Of a stretch of DNA of 64,000 bases, positions 39,998 through 49,693 are shown in pieces. Position numbers and translations under genes: made by a program. Each line of letters opens with the position of its first letter. The stretch's first letter is position 1. The notes below the pieces were generated by a model. That model was not told where the DNA came from and did not search any database. It saw only the letters and a list, made by a program, of their open reading frames with translations. The stretch comes from Blautia sp. (GTDB taxonomy: Bacteria; Bacillota; Clostridia; Lachnospirales; Lachnospiraceae): contig JAFWGA010000057.1 of NCBI GenBank assembly GCA_017515325.1, positions 1 through 64,000 of the forward strand, in the 5' to 3' direction.

Positions 39998-41098
39998 TCA
40001 GACCATCTCCAGCTTTCCCGCTGCACGGGCCGTCTCGATCAGTTCTGCCATTCTGTGGTTTTGCTCCTTTATCGGAAAATATGTTGCTATCACTCTTTCA
40101 GCCTTTTCGATAGTCTGGGTGGCTCTTGTAAAGGCCTGGTCTGAAACAGGACCGAAGGGTTCCTCCTCAATCACCTCCGCCGCCAGAAGACGGGCAATTC
40201 GATAGTCGATATCATTGGAGTAAAGGATTCCCGCGATGAAGGGCACCTTCTCCTTTTGCAGCCGACGGAAGACAGGTATGCCAGTTCCTGCACCACTGAT
40301 AACAAAGGTTCTGGGTTCTCCCTCCGGCGGAGGCAGTTCAACGCTCCCGAACAGAGCATCGTAGGCGCCTGCCTCAAGGCCATATAATTCCTGTACCGTG
40401 TTCTCTTTGAAAATCTCCTCCGGCCTGCCGAAGGAGGAGATCACATCCCCCTTGACACAGATGATACGGTCCGCCAGCTTCTGGGCCAGATCAATCTCAT
40501 GAAGGGAGAGGATCACTGTGATATCCTTCTCCATGGCCATGGTTCTGAGAATGGAAAGCAGATCCAGCTTATGACGGATATCCAGAAAGGAGGTCGGTTC
40601 ATCCAGAATGATGATTTCCGGCTCCTGGCAGATGGCCCGGGCCAGGAGTACTCTCTGTCTTTGACCGTCTGATATCGCGTTAAAGTCCCTGCTGCCCAGA
40701 TCCTCGGCATGGACAGACCGCATGGCGGTCTCCACCTTCTGCTCATCCTCCTCAGAGAGGATGCCAAGGTGCCCGGTATAAGGATAACGTCCGGTAGCCA
40801 CGATCTCATGGCAGGTCATCAGCTCCGGACGGATCCGCTCCGTCAGGACAACCGCCATTTTCTGAGAGAGAGCCCGGTAACCCAGATGCCTTAGCTCGCT
40901 GCCATCAATATAGACACAGCCGGCAATCAGAGAAAGCTGACGGGTAATGCTTTTGAGTATGGTTGATTTTCCCGATCCGTTTGGCCCGATCAGGGCGACG
41001 ATCTCCCCTTTTTTGATATCCAGACAGATATCATGGATCAAGGCTTTTCTGTCATAGCCTACGGAAAGGTTTTCTGTGCGAAAATATGTTTCTGCCAT
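39998..41098 (-). CDS. FepC/BtuD-type ABC transporter ATPase with C-terminal extension
   Basis: The 366-residue protein has Walker A GPNGSGKST (about 38-46), Q-loop, a signature-region SDGQRQRVLLARA (about 143), Walker B IIILDEPTSFLD (about 165) and a switch His (LSLHEIDL). After about residue 255 it carries an extra domain of 110 residues (RTFVISGAGTGIPVFRRLQ...), a Rossmann-like stretch common in Clostridial iron/B12 ATPases. It powers the BtuC-type permease encoded upstream (4-bp gap). Both are under the cobalamin riboswitch. Confidence 0.85.
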   Translation of the reverse strand: MAETYFRTENLSVGYDRKALIHDICLDIKKGEIVALIGPNGSGKSTILKSITRQLSLIAGCVYIDGSELRHLGYRALSQKMAVVLTERIRPELMTCHEIVATGRYPYTGHLGILSEEDEQKVETAMRSVHAEDLGSRDFNAISDGQRQRVLLARAICQEPEIIILDEPTSFLDIRHKLDLLSILRTMAMEKDITVILSLHEIDLAQKLADRIICVKGDVISSFGRPEEIFKENTVQELYGLEAGAYDALFGSVELPPPEGEPRTFVISGAGTGIPVFRRLQKEKVPFIAGILYSNDIDYRIARLLAAEVIEEEPFGPVSDQAFTRATQTIEKAERVIATYFPIKEQNHRMAELIETARAAGKLEMV

Positions 41099-41102
41099 TC
41101 TC

Positions 41103-42140
41103 TCACCTTGCCTTTCGTTTGAGCATCATGACAATGACGACAGGTGCACCGAATATCGACGTAACTGTGGAAATGTTCAGCTCCATAGGGGAAAAGGCCA
41201 TCCTTGCGATCAGGTCACAGGTCATACAGAAAACCGCCCCTTCCAAAAATACTCCCGGAATCATAACCAGTGGCTTTGTGGTTTTCAGGCCCAGCTTCAC
41301 CAGGTGAGGCACGGCAATCCCGACAAAGGAGATGGGACCCGCAAAGGCGGTCACGCAGGCAGAGAGAATACTTGACAGAAGAATCAGCGCCACACGAAAA
41401 AGCCGGATATTGACTCCCATACTCTGCGCGTAGGCTTCCCCCAGCTGATAAGCGCTGATGGGCTTAGACAGAAAAAAGATAATGATCACACAGATACCGG
41501 TGATCAGGCCGGCAGCCTGGACATTGCTCCAGCTCATCCCGGAAAAGCTGCCCTGGGACCAGCCGTGGAGATTGACAATGTCGGAATCCTCCGCAAAGGT
41601 AATGATAAACTCTGTGGCAGCCGAGCAGATATAGCCGATCATGATACCCGCCACGAGAAGGGTAGCCATATTGGGGGTACGGCGGCTGCAGAATAGGATA
41701 AACAGGACACTGAGCATAGAGCCCAGAAAAGCCGCAAAGACCAGTGTATAGGAAGAAACACTGGAAAAGCGCTGCAGCAGAACGATCATCGTCAGCGCCA
41801 CTACCAGCTTGGCCCCGGAGGAAATGCCCAATACAAAGGGGCCGGCGATGGGATTGCTGAAAAAGGTCTGAAGCAGAAAACCGGACAAAGACAAGGCTCC
41901 TCCCAAAAGGGCAGCCATCAGAATCCGCGGCAACCGGATTCTCCAGATAATATTGGACTGTTCAAAGCTGCCGTCCCTCAAAAACAGGATGCGGAAAATG
42001 TCCGGAACGGAAATCTTCACGCTTCCGGTATTGATATTGAGGATAACGATCAGGATAAAGCATACTGCCAGGGCGCAAAAAAAGATGAAATACCTTGTCC
42101 TTCTTCTGAAATTTTCCTCATGAAATGCATTTGCCGACAT
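41103..42140 (-). CDS. FecCD/BtuC-type ABC transporter permease
   Basis: The 345-residue membrane protein has nine to ten hydrophobic segments. The first is about residues 15-35; the conserved GGALSLSGFLLQTFFSNPIAGPFVLGISSGA lies at about 80-110 and GPISFVGIAVPHL near residue 295. It is preceded by a cobalamin riboswitch leader, so the cargo is most likely vitamin B12 or a corrinoid. No BtuF-type binding protein gene is seen in the operon. The start at 42140 has AGGAGAG upstream. Confidence 0.85.
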   Translation of the reverse strand: MSANAFHEENFRRRTRYFIFFCALAVCFILIVILNINTGSVKISVPDIFRILFLRDGSFEQSNIIWRIRLPRILMAALLGGALSLSGFLLQTFFSNPIAGPFVLGISSGAKLVVALTMIVLLQRFSSVSSYTLVFAAFLGSMLSVLFILFCSRRTPNMATLLVAGIMIGYICSAATEFIITFAEDSDIVNLHGWSQGSFSGMSWSNVQAAGLITGICVIIIFFLSKPISAYQLGEAYAQSMGVNIRLFRVALILLSSILSACVTAFAGPISFVGIAVPHLVKLGLKTTKPLVMIPGVFLEGAVFCMTCDLIARMAFSPMELNISTVTSIFGAPVVIVMMLKRKAR

Positions 42141-42221
42141 ATACTACTCTCTCCTACCCATCCCATAGGCTGCGCCGGTTCTTGGCTTTTTTTGCCTTTA
42201 GCGGCAGGCAACTCAACAATG

Positions 42222-42251
42222 AAAAAACCTGCTTCCCGGAAGAAAAGCAGG
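42222..42251 (-). terminator. Expression-platform terminator of the cobalamin riboswitch
   Basis: On the minus strand CCTGCTT/AAGCAGG arms (42228-42234 and 42245-42251) are followed by a T-run (42222-42227). It lies between the riboswitch aptamer and the permease start, so B12 binding is expected to favour termination. Confidence 0.75.
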
Positions 42252-42329
42252 CGAATACAGATACACGCAGAATACTCTCGAACTCAAAAAAGTCCTCTTT
42301 GCTTTCGCTTTACCCGGAAGCTCCACAAA

Positions 42330-42480
42330 CGATTTTCAGCAGGTTTCCTGGCTCACGGATCCTGACCCCCAGACATGCCTTCTCAGAGAATAACCTTCTC
42401 CAATGGCTCAGCGTCTGTGGACTCCCCGCATACAGTGACCGGATCGCTCAGGCATCTCACCTGATTCCCTCTAAAGACGG
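42330..42480 (-). promoter_or_regulatory. Cobalamin (B12) riboswitch
   Basis: On the minus strand the conserved parts appear in order: a GGGAATCAGGTGAGATGCCTGAGC block, a CACTGTA...CGGGGAG block, a GCCATTGG box, GAGAAGG, and the closing GAGCCAGGAAACCTGC. These fit the cobalamin riboswitch core. It precedes the BtuC-type permease gene and its terminator. Confidence 0.9.
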
Positions 42481-42535
42481 CAAAACTATACCCATCTTTC
42501 ACTAAAAATCCGCATGACATTATTAAACTTGCTCG

Positions 42536-42564
42536 ATTATAACAAAGGCCTCTGACATTGTCAA
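42536..42564 (-). promoter_or_regulatory. Consensus promoter of the cobalamin operon
   Basis: On the minus strand TTGACA (42559-42564) and TATAAT (42536-42541) are 17 bp apart. The promoter overlaps a 9-bp inverted repeat (GGCCTCTGA/TCAGAGGCC, 42548-42577) that looks like a terminator stem for the plus-strand side. Confidence 0.85.
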
Positions 42565-42586
42565 TATCAGAGGCCTTAGAATCCAA

Positions 42587-42671
42587 ATAGGGTAGAGGGA
42601 GGCGCAGCCGACACTCTACCCCACGGCGGGGCGCCGGTCACCGTCAGGTGACATCTTCCTTTCGGCGCCCC
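42587..42671 (-). terminator. Compound hairpins after the ABC transporter pair
   Basis: Two stems follow the second ABC gene on the minus strand: 42628-42636 with 42663-42671 (GGGGCGCCG/CGGCGCCCC, with an inner GTCACC/GGTGAC stem) and a GGTAGAG/CTCTACC stem (about 42591-42620) before TATTT. They likely terminate the his/ABC transcript. Bases 42587-42603 match the last 17 bases of the group II intron (reverse strand). Confidence 0.55.
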
Positions 42672-42681
42672 TGCCATAATA

Positions 42682-44859
42682 TCAGACCTGCTGCCTTTTC
42701 ACCAGCTCCGCAAAGAAGCCGCCCTTGGCATTCAGCTCATCATAGGTGCCATTTTCTATGATCTTACCCTTGTCCAGCACCAGGATACGGTCGCAGTGAC
42801 GAATCGTAGACAGCCGATGGGCAATGATGATACGGGTACATTTCAGTTTATCCAGGGCATCCGACAGCTGCTTCTGCGTCTTGTTGTCCAGAGCAGAGGT
42901 GGCCTCATCAAACATCAGGATGGTCGGCTTTGAGGCGATAGCCCGGGCGATCATCAGACGCTGCTTCTGGCCACCGGAGATTCCTCCCTGACCCTCACCG
43001 ATGATCGTTCCCATACCCATGGGCATGTTGCGGATATCATCAGCGATTCCCGCCGTCTCAGCGGCTTCCCATGCGTCATCCATGGTCAGCCAGGGGGCAC
43101 ATATGGTAATATTGGAGAAAATATCTCCCTCCAGAAGGCCGCCATTCTGGATCACCGTACCGATATGCCGGCGCAAGGACTGGAGGTCAAGCGATTCCAG
43201 ATCCCGCCCGTCATAGTAGATGGCTCCCTTTTCCGGTTTTTCAAAGCCCAGGAGCAGCCGCATCAGTGTGGACTTGCCGCATCCGGTATAGCCGACAATG
43301 GCAATATACTCTCCTCTTCTGATCTTCAGGGAAAGGTCGTCAATAATCCAGGGCGTATCCTCTCTGTAGCGGAAGGAAACATTGTTCAACTCTATGCCCC
43401 CTGCCAGGCTGGTTACAATAGCCTTGTCCCTGGAAACCTCCGGATCTATTTCCAGTATCGGCTTGGCCATATCCAGAACCGGCTTCATACTGGCCACACT
43501 CAGGGCAATGCCTGCCAAAGAGCTGAAGGTACCCAGAACCATACCGTAGGCTGCAGTAAAGGCATAGTAATCCGCCACTTTGACATGGCTTTTTACTGCC
43601 AGATAATAAAGAACAATATTGCCGACCAGGTTGAGCGTAAGCATGATGACGGACTGCAGTCTCAGGAACATAGGCGGGCTGTACTGGAGAGATACCTCTT
43701 TGGCATACAGGGAAGCCCAACGGGAGAAGGCCCTTCTCTCTGCTCCGGCCAGCTTGATCTTCTGGATGCCGGTAATGAGAGCATAGCTCATGCCCTGTTC
43801 CTTGGCCGAGATCTCCATCTTGGCCCGTGTGATCTTTTGCTGCATCAGCATAGAAAGAATCGATATCCCTACCGTCAGACAGATGATGACCAGAGCCGGA
43901 GCCACCAGAGCCGGGGCAAACCGGAAAATCTGTCCCACATAGGCAAGAGAAAGCAGAGAGCTTACTCCGGTCTGAAAGACTGAGTTCATCAGAAAACGGC
44001 AGATCTCGCTGACAGAATTCAGGCGGGTCGAAAGCTCACCGGCACTGAACTGTCTGAAAAAATTGACAGGAGTCGTCAGAATTCTCATCATTGTTGCCGC
44101 CTGGACGTTCAGCTCCAGTTTGGTATCCACCCTCTGTGATACCAGATTTTTGAAAGAATTCAGAAGATTTGATGAAATTGTGGTACTTGCCAGAAAGATT
44201 GCCATTCCAATCAAGATCAGGGTATTTTTGCTGTTAAGAACCGAACCGGTCAAGGCTCTGGACAGGATGGGAAGCATCATTCCAATCAGCGTAACCGCCA
44301 GCGAGGCCAGCAGCATCAGAGCAACGTCCTGCAGGGAAAAGCATCCCAGGACATATTGAAACAGGTCTCTTATATTCAGCTTTCGAAGAGGGAAGGGACG
44401 GTAAAAACACATTCCGTCTTTCTCAAACAATTCTTCTCTTTTTCTGGTAAGACGGCATCTCTTCCCAGTGGTGGGATCGAGATAACTGTATCCTGCCAGA
44501 CCGGAGGGCAGCAGCGCAATCGGAATCCCACCCTCCTTGTATATTCCGACCATCGGTCCAAAGGCATCTCTGTACCAGCCTGACTGCAATTCAACACCAC
44601 GCCAGAGCAGGCCATGAGGACGCAGGAGATAATTCAGCTGTTCCTCCAGCTCCATCTTCTTTTCCGGAAGCTCGCCCGGCTTACAGTGATAGTATTTCAG
44701 GATCTCATCAATGGCATCCTTGGTCAGGATACGGTCGTCTTTCATGGCGTCCGTGACCTTCTGCCCGAGGATAGCGCCAGCCACCTGGATCACCGCCTCC
44801 TCAAAGACCTCCTGGTCGCTCATTTTTCTTTGCCGTATCTGCTCGTCAAACCAACCCAT
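42682..44859 (-). CDS. NHLM-type bacteriocin export ABC transporter (permease/ATPase)
   Basis: The 725-residue protein has an unusual N-terminal domain (about 1-165; an acidic helix then GLLWRGVELQSGWYRD), five to six membrane segments (about 180-430) and an ATPase with Walker A GYTGCGKST (about 530), signature ISGGQKQR (about 628) and Walker B TILMFDEATSALD (about 650). It lacks a C39 peptidase. This is the partner type known from nitrile-hydratase-leader (NHLP) peptide export. The first ABC gene is 14 bp upstream. No precursor peptide or modification enzyme is seen close by. Confidence 0.82.
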   Translation of the reverse strand: MGWFDEQIRQRKMSDQEVFEEAVIQVAGAILGQKVTDAMKDDRILTKDAIDEILKYYHCKPGELPEKKMELEEQLNYLLRPHGLLWRGVELQSGWYRDAFGPMVGIYKEGGIPIALLPSGLAGYSYLDPTTGKRCRLTRKREELFEKDGMCFYRPFPLRKLNIRDLFQYVLGCFSLQDVALMLLASLAVTLIGMMLPILSRALTGSVLNSKNTLILIGMAIFLASTTISSNLLNSFKNLVSQRVDTKLELNVQAATMMRILTTPVNFFRQFSAGELSTRLNSVSEICRFLMNSVFQTGVSSLLSLAYVGQIFRFAPALVAPALVIICLTVGISILSMLMQQKITRAKMEISAKEQGMSYALITGIQKIKLAGAERRAFSRWASLYAKEVSLQYSPPMFLRLQSVIMLTLNLVGNIVLYYLAVKSHVKVADYYAFTAAYGMVLGTFSSLAGIALSVASMKPVLDMAKPILEIDPEVSRDKAIVTSLAGGIELNNVSFRYREDTPWIIDDLSLKIRRGEYIAIVGYTGCGKSTLMRLLLGFEKPEKGAIYYDGRDLESLDLQSLRRHIGTVIQNGGLLEGDIFSNITICAPWLTMDDAWEAAETAGIADDIRNMPMGMGTIIGEGQGGISGGQKQRLMIARAIASKPTILMFDEATSALDNKTQKQLSDALDKLKCTRIIIAHRLSTIRHCDRILVLDKGKIIENGTYDELNAKGGFFAELVKRQQV

Positions 44860-44873
44860 GAGCTCCCCTCCTT

Positions 44874-47054
44874 CTAATCATTCGCAATCAGCTCTGCATA
44901 GGCACCACCCAGCTGCATCAGCTCCTCATGGGTGCCTCTCTCCACAACATTTCCATGATCCAGTACAATGATCTCATCGCAGTCCCGGATCGTTGAAAGG
45001 CGATGGGCGATAACAATACAGGTAATTCCTCTGTCGCGGATTGATTTCACGACTTCATATTCCGTTTTTGCATCCAGCGCGCTGGTCGCTTCATCCAGAA
45101 TGATGATGGTAGGATCCTGAGCCAGAACCCGGGCAATCTCAAGACGCTGGCGCTGGCCCCCGGAAAGGTCTCTGCCGCCTTCTGTGAGCTTTCCCTGATA
45201 CCCTCCCGGACGCTGCATAATGTCTGTATGAATCTGAGCGTCCCTTGCGGCCAGGATCATCTCGAAGTCTTCAATGGATTGATCCCACATCTTGATGTTA
45301 TTCGCTATGGTATCCTCAAATAAGGTGATCTCCTGATCAACAACAGCAACGGATCCGGTGAATACATCATGATCGATCTCGGACGCAGGCTGACCGTCAA
45401 AAAGAATCCTTCCTGACCATGGCTGATAAAGACCGCTGATCAGCTTGGAAAGAGTGGATTTTCCGCAGCCCGAGGCTCCGACAAAGGCTACCCGGCTTCC
45501 GATCTTCAGCTCCATGGAAAAGTCCTTGATCAAGGGAGGCGCCAGGCGGGAATAACCAAAGGTCACATGATCGAGCGTGACATTTCCGGACAGCTTGGCA
45601 TAATCCTCATCCGAATCGGGGTTGGTCTGGCGGTGGGCATCATCTACCGGATACTGCATCACATCCTCAACGCGCTCCATGTTGGTGCGCATCTCCTGAA
45701 TGGACTGACCGGCAGTTATCAGGGAATTGGCAGGACTCATAAAAGCACTTAAATAGCCCTGGAAAAGAAAAATCATACCGACGGTAAAGCGCCCCTGCAT
45801 GGTAAGCCAGACACCGATTACCAGGACTGCCTGGTTAGCCAGGGTAGAAATAATACCCGGGATAATCCCCCAGACATTCGTCATCCGCTTCATAGCAACC
45901 GACTGGGAATTTACCGCTGCCTGATAGCCTGCCCATTTTCTGAAAAAGCCATCCTCCGCTCCGCTGGCCTTGAGGGTCTCGATCAGAGAAATGCCTGCCA
46001 GGGTGGTCGATGCCAGCTTTCCTGAGTCTCTCATCTGCACGCGGGTCATATTCACTCTTTTGGCTGAGATGAGACGGGAGATCAAGGCATTGATCAGGAT
46101 CGTAGATAGCCCTACCATGGTAAGCAAAACGCTGTTTTTCAGCATCACCGTCAGGTAGAATATCATCATCACGGTGTTCAGAGCCAATGGTGCCACCGTA
46201 TTTACCAGGGTTTCCGCAATGGACGCGTTGGCATCCTGGCGCATCTGGATATCACCGGCGGACCGCTGGGAGAAGAAAACCATGGGAAGCCTGAGTACCT
46301 TCCAGAGATAGGTGGTACTGCCAATCACACTCATCTTTCCGTTCAACCGAAGGGAATAGATGGTCTTAATCCAGGCTGTAATGATTTCCAGGGAAGATAA
46401 TGCAACCATTATGAGCAGGAAAGGCATGAGCCACTCCGGATTGACCCCCGTCAGCAATCGGTCGATGAAAATACGGGACATCATAGGATTGACGATTCCA
46501 AAAAGATTAGCGATGATCTGTGTCAACACCACAAAGACAATAACCGGCGCTGCCCCCTTCAGGCGTTTTTTGGCAAACTCAAGGACGCTTTTTGGCTTTC
46601 CTCCCGGTTCAAATTTCTCTGTAGGGACAAACATCAGGCAAACCCCGGTAAAGGAGGTGTTGAATTCCTCCATTGATACCCTTACCTGCCCCCTGGCCGG
46701 ATCATTGAGAATCGCATATTTCCCCCTGAAGCCGTCCAGCACAACAAAATGGTTGAAATTCCAGTGTATGATACAGGGAAAGGTTCCCTTCTCCCGCAGC
46801 AGCTCAGGCTCCAGACGGAAGCCTTTGGCGTCAAGACCGTACTGGCGTGCCGCAAAAAGAACATTTTTTGCGTTTGAACCGTCCCGGGAAACGCCGCAGT
46901 CCAGACGCACCTGCTCCAGTGGGATCCATTTTCTGTAATATGCTAAAATCATCGTCAGGCAGGCCGCGCCGCATTCCAGATCCTCCATCTGCATAACGAC
47001 AGGAACCTTCGCCACTTTATTCTTCACAGGATTCCTTATCTGATCTTTTTTCAT
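44874..47054 (-). CDS. NHLM-type peptidase/permease/ATPase bacteriocin exporter
   Basis: The 726-residue protein starts with a C39 double-Gly leader peptidase: Cys in MEDLECGAACLTMILAYYR (about 27-30), His in NFNHFVVLDG (about 103), Asp in LNDPARGQ (about 119). Six membrane segments follow, then an ATPase with Walker A GASGCGKST (about 527), LSGGQRQR (about 625) and IIILDEATSALD (about 646). It cleaves leader peptides after Gly-Gly and exports the cargo. It starts 36 bp after the HisIE gene, so it may be read from the his promoter region. Confidence 0.85.
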   Translation of the reverse strand: MKKDQIRNPVKNKVAKVPVVMQMEDLECGAACLTMILAYYRKWIPLEQVRLDCGVSRDGSNAKNVLFAARQYGLDAKGFRLEPELLREKGTFPCIIHWNFNHFVVLDGFRGKYAILNDPARGQVRVSMEEFNTSFTGVCLMFVPTEKFEPGGKPKSVLEFAKKRLKGAAPVIVFVVLTQIIANLFGIVNPMMSRIFIDRLLTGVNPEWLMPFLLIMVALSSLEIITAWIKTIYSLRLNGKMSVIGSTTYLWKVLRLPMVFFSQRSAGDIQMRQDANASIAETLVNTVAPLALNTVMMIFYLTVMLKNSVLLTMVGLSTILINALISRLISAKRVNMTRVQMRDSGKLASTTLAGISLIETLKASGAEDGFFRKWAGYQAAVNSQSVAMKRMTNVWGIIPGIISTLANQAVLVIGVWLTMQGRFTVGMIFLFQGYLSAFMSPANSLITAGQSIQEMRTNMERVEDVMQYPVDDAHRQTNPDSDEDYAKLSGNVTLDHVTFGYSRLAPPLIKDFSMELKIGSRVAFVGASGCGKSTLSKLISGLYQPWSGRILFDGQPASEIDHDVFTGSVAVVDQEITLFEDTIANNIKMWDQSIEDFEMILAARDAQIHTDIMQRPGGYQGKLTEGGRDLSGGQRQRLEIARVLAQDPTIIILDEATSALDAKTEYEVVKSIRDRGITCIVIAHRLSTIRDCDEIIVLDHGNVVERGTHEELMQLGGAYAELIAND

Positions 47055-47090
47055 AGCAATCCTTTCACTGCATGGGAAACAGATATTCTA

Positions 47091-48377
47091 CTATTCCCGC
47101 CTTGCCAGCTCGCCGGTAATGTCTTCCCAGGTTATCCCTTTTTCTACCATAAGAACCATGATGTGGTAGAGAAAATCTGAGATCTCGTATTTTATTTCCT
47201 CCGGATCCGGATTCTTAGCCGCGATTACGATCTCCGTGCATTCCTCCCCTACCTTCTTCAGGATCTTATCCGTTCCCTTGTCGAAGAGATAGTTCGTATA
47301 AGACCCCTCCTTGGGGTGCTCCTTCCTGTCCACAATCACATCGTACACATTCTGGAATACCTTCAAGGGATTGGCTGCATTCGTCTCCTTTGCTGCCAGG
47401 GTGGTAAAAAAGCAACTATGGTTCCCCGTATGGCAGGCTGCACCGATCTGCTCGACCCTGGCCAGAAGAGTATCCTTATCGCAGTCAATTTTTAGAGACT
47501 TCACATACTGAAAATGCCCTGACGTCATGCCCTTGATCCACAGCTCCTGCCTGGACCGGCTGAAATAGGTCATCCTCCCGGTCTGCAGCGTCATCTCAAA
47601 AGCCTCCCGGTTCATGTAGGCCACCATCAGGACCTCATCCGTCTGATCATCCTGCACAACGACAGGAATCAGGCCGTCTGATCCCAGCTTAAACTCTTCC
47701 CAGGCAACAGCGCTCTCAAGAAAACAGACCTCTATGCCCTTGTCCTTACATTTCACCTTAAAGTCCCGGATCGAAAGAGCGGGATTGCTGATAAAATTTC
47801 CGCTGATGGCGGCCAGGCCGCCTTTTTTCAGCAGGGAAATCATCTCCCTCTCCCTGGAAAGATCCGTGTGAAGCAAGACCGGAATCGTAGAAAACCTGGC
47901 AATCTCATCCTGGACGCTGTCCAGAGCCAGGATTCCGCAGGCATACTGCTCCAAAGCTGACTGGTTCTGGGTGAATTCCCGGATCGCTGAGACACAGGCC
48001 AGGATTTTCTCTCTGCCGAACCGCTGGGAGGCTTCCGGCAAAAGGGCAACATTCGACGCCTTGGAAAAATTCAGGACCACCTTGGAGGCTCCGGCATAGA
48101 TCAGTTTTTTGACATCCTCCAGGCGTTGGATATGGCCGGCGCAGATACAAGGGCCGGATCCGGCAGCGCAGATCCTTTTTATCATGCGGATCGCTCTTTC
48201 ATGCTCCTCCTCCGTGGAAGAAAAGTCAAAGATCAAAAGCTCATCGGCACCGTTCTCGGTATATTTGCGGCTCAGCTCGAGAATGTCTCCGCTGCCGAGA
48301 AGATTTCTCTGTCCAAAGCCGGTCACCGCTTTTTCCGCCTGCAGATAGAGACAGGGAATCATTTTTATTTTACTCAT
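47091..48377 (-). CDS. hisIE: Degenerate HisF-like domain fused to HisI and HisE
   Basis: The ATG at 48377 has GGGGGA upstream; 428 residues. Residues about 1-215 are a HisA/HisF-type barrel in which both HisF catalytic Asp positions are changed: Tyr at IPCLYLQ (about 11) and Arg in VSAIREF (about 133). Residues about 220-330 are HisI ([30 protein letters not shown]) and about 340-428 HisE ([16 protein letters not shown]). So it hydrolyses phosphoribosyl-ATP and opens phosphoribosyl-AMP. The barrel may be structural or regulatory. Confidence 0.82.
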   Translation of the reverse strand: MSKIKMIPCLYLQAEKAVTGFGQRNLLGSGDILELSRKYTENGADELLIFDFSSTEEEHERAIRMIKRICAAGSGPCICAGHIQRLEDVKKLIYAGASKVVLNFSKASNVALLPEASQRFGREKILACVSAIREFTQNQSALEQYACGILALDSVQDEIARFSTIPVLLHTDLSREREMISLLKKGGLAAISGNFISNPALSIRDFKVKCKDKGIEVCFLESAVAWEEFKLGSDGLIPVVVQDDQTDEVLMVAYMNREAFEMTLQTGRMTYFSRSRQELWIKGMTSGHFQYVKSLKIDCDKDTLLARVEQIGAACHTGNHSCFFTTLAAKETNAANPLKVFQNVYDVIVDRKEHPKEGSYTNYLFDKGTDKILKKVGEECTEIVIAAKNPDPEEIKYEISDFLYHIMVLMVEKGITWEDITGELARRE

Positions 48378-49677
48378 CGCTTCCCCCTTCAAATCGGACC
48401 GCGATGGAATTGGCATGGGCGGTCAGCTGCTCCGCTTTCGCAAAGGCAATGATATCCTGATGCACCTGATTCAGGGCTTCCCTGGAGTAATAGATTATGC
48501 TGGATTTTTTGACAAAATCATCCACACTCAGAGCCGAGAAAAATCTTGCCGTCTGGTTGGTGGGTAAAATATGATTGGGTCCCGCAAAATAGTCTCCCAA
48601 TGGTTCGGAGCTGTTTTCTCCCAGAAAAATCGCCCCTGCGTTCCTGACCCTCATCATATCCTCAAAGGGATTGGCTGTCACGATCTGAAGATGCTCAGAG
48701 GCGATCTCATTGACCGCTTCAATCGCTTCCTCCTTTGACTGTGCGATGATCAGATACCCAAAATTCTCCAGAGACCTGGAGATGATGGCCTTTCTTTCCA
48801 GCTTCGTCAAAAAGCCCTCAATCTCGGCCTCCACCTGGTCCGCCAGAGCCTCACTGGTGGTCACCAGGATGGCAGAGGCCATCTCATCGTGTTCTGCCTG
48901 AGAGAGAAGATCCGCCGCAACATAGCGGGGATTGGCAGTCTCATCCGCCAGAACCAGAATCTCACTGGGGCCGGCGATGGAATCGATGCTCACATGGCCA
49001 TAGACAGCGCGCTTTGCCAATGCGACAAAAATATTTCCGGGTCCTACGATCTTGTCCACCCTGGGAATACTTTCCGTTCCGTAGGCCAAGGCAGCAATCG
49101 CCTGGGCTCCACCCACCTTGTAGATCTCATCCGCCCCTGCTTCATTGGCAGCCACCAGGGTGGCAGGGCTTAGCTTCCCATCCTTTCCCGGAGGGCTGGT
49201 CATAATGATGCGGCCTACTCCCGCCACCTTTGCCGGTACAATGTTCATCAGCACGGAGGAGGGATAAACCGCTTTCCCACCGGGCACATAAACTCCGGCT
49301 TTCTGAAGAGGGGTTACCTTCTGTCCCAGCAGAATCCCATTTTCCTCGCTGGTAAACCAACTGTTTCTTTTCTGCTTTTCATGATAGGAGCGGATATTGA
49401 CCAGAGCCCTGCGGATCACCTCTACCAGGGATGGCTCTGTCTGCGCATAAGCCTCCTGTATTTCAGCCGGTGTCACCCTCACGTTGGCGGCATCTATCTT
49501 CACGTGGTCAAACTCCTCGGTATAGGCAAAGAGAGCCTCATCCTTTTTTGTCCTGACATTGTCAAGGATCCTGCCAACTGCTTTTTCATAGTCCTCATAG
49601 CTCGCGGTGCTACGCTTTTGCAGGACAGTCAGCAATTCCCTTGTGGTCTGACTGGACAGTTTTACTCTGTGCATCAT
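48370..49677 (-). CDS. hisD: Histidinol dehydrogenase
   Basis: The 435-residue protein has the HisD landmarks [22 protein letters not shown] (about 128), [26 protein letters not shown] (about 195), [11 protein letters not shown] (about 248) and the zinc-site region [10 protein letters not shown] (about 270), plus the C-terminal [10 protein letters not shown]. It oxidises L-histidinol to L-histidine in two NAD-dependent steps. It overlaps the hisIE gene by 8 bp. Confidence 0.95.
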   Translation of the reverse strand: MMHRVKLSSQTTRELLTVLQKRSTASYEDYEKAVGRILDNVRTKKDEALFAYTEEFDHVKIDAANVRVTPAEIQEAYAQTEPSLVEVIRRALVNIRSYHEKQKRNSWFTSEENGILLGQKVTPLQKAGVYVPGGKAVYPSSVLMNIVPAKVAGVGRIIMTSPPGKDGKLSPATLVAANEAGADEIYKVGGAQAIAALAYGTESIPRVDKIVGPGNIFVALAKRAVYGHVSIDSIAGPSEILVLADETANPRYVAADLLSQAEHDEMASAILVTTSEALADQVEAEIEGFLTKLERKAIISRSLENFGYLIIAQSKEEAIEAVNEIASEHLQIVTANPFEDMMRVRNAGAIFLGENSSEPLGDYFAGPNHILPTNQTARFFSALSVDDFVKKSSIIYYSREALNQVHQDIIAFAKAEQLTAHANSIAVRFEGGSDE

Positions 49678-49693
49678 TCCTTTTCCTCCCAGA

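Noticed and set aside
38538-40205. 555-aa plus-strand ORF opposite the chelatase gene
   Set aside because: It is the antisense shadow of the Glu/Ala-rich region of the minus-strand chelatase and contains no motif.
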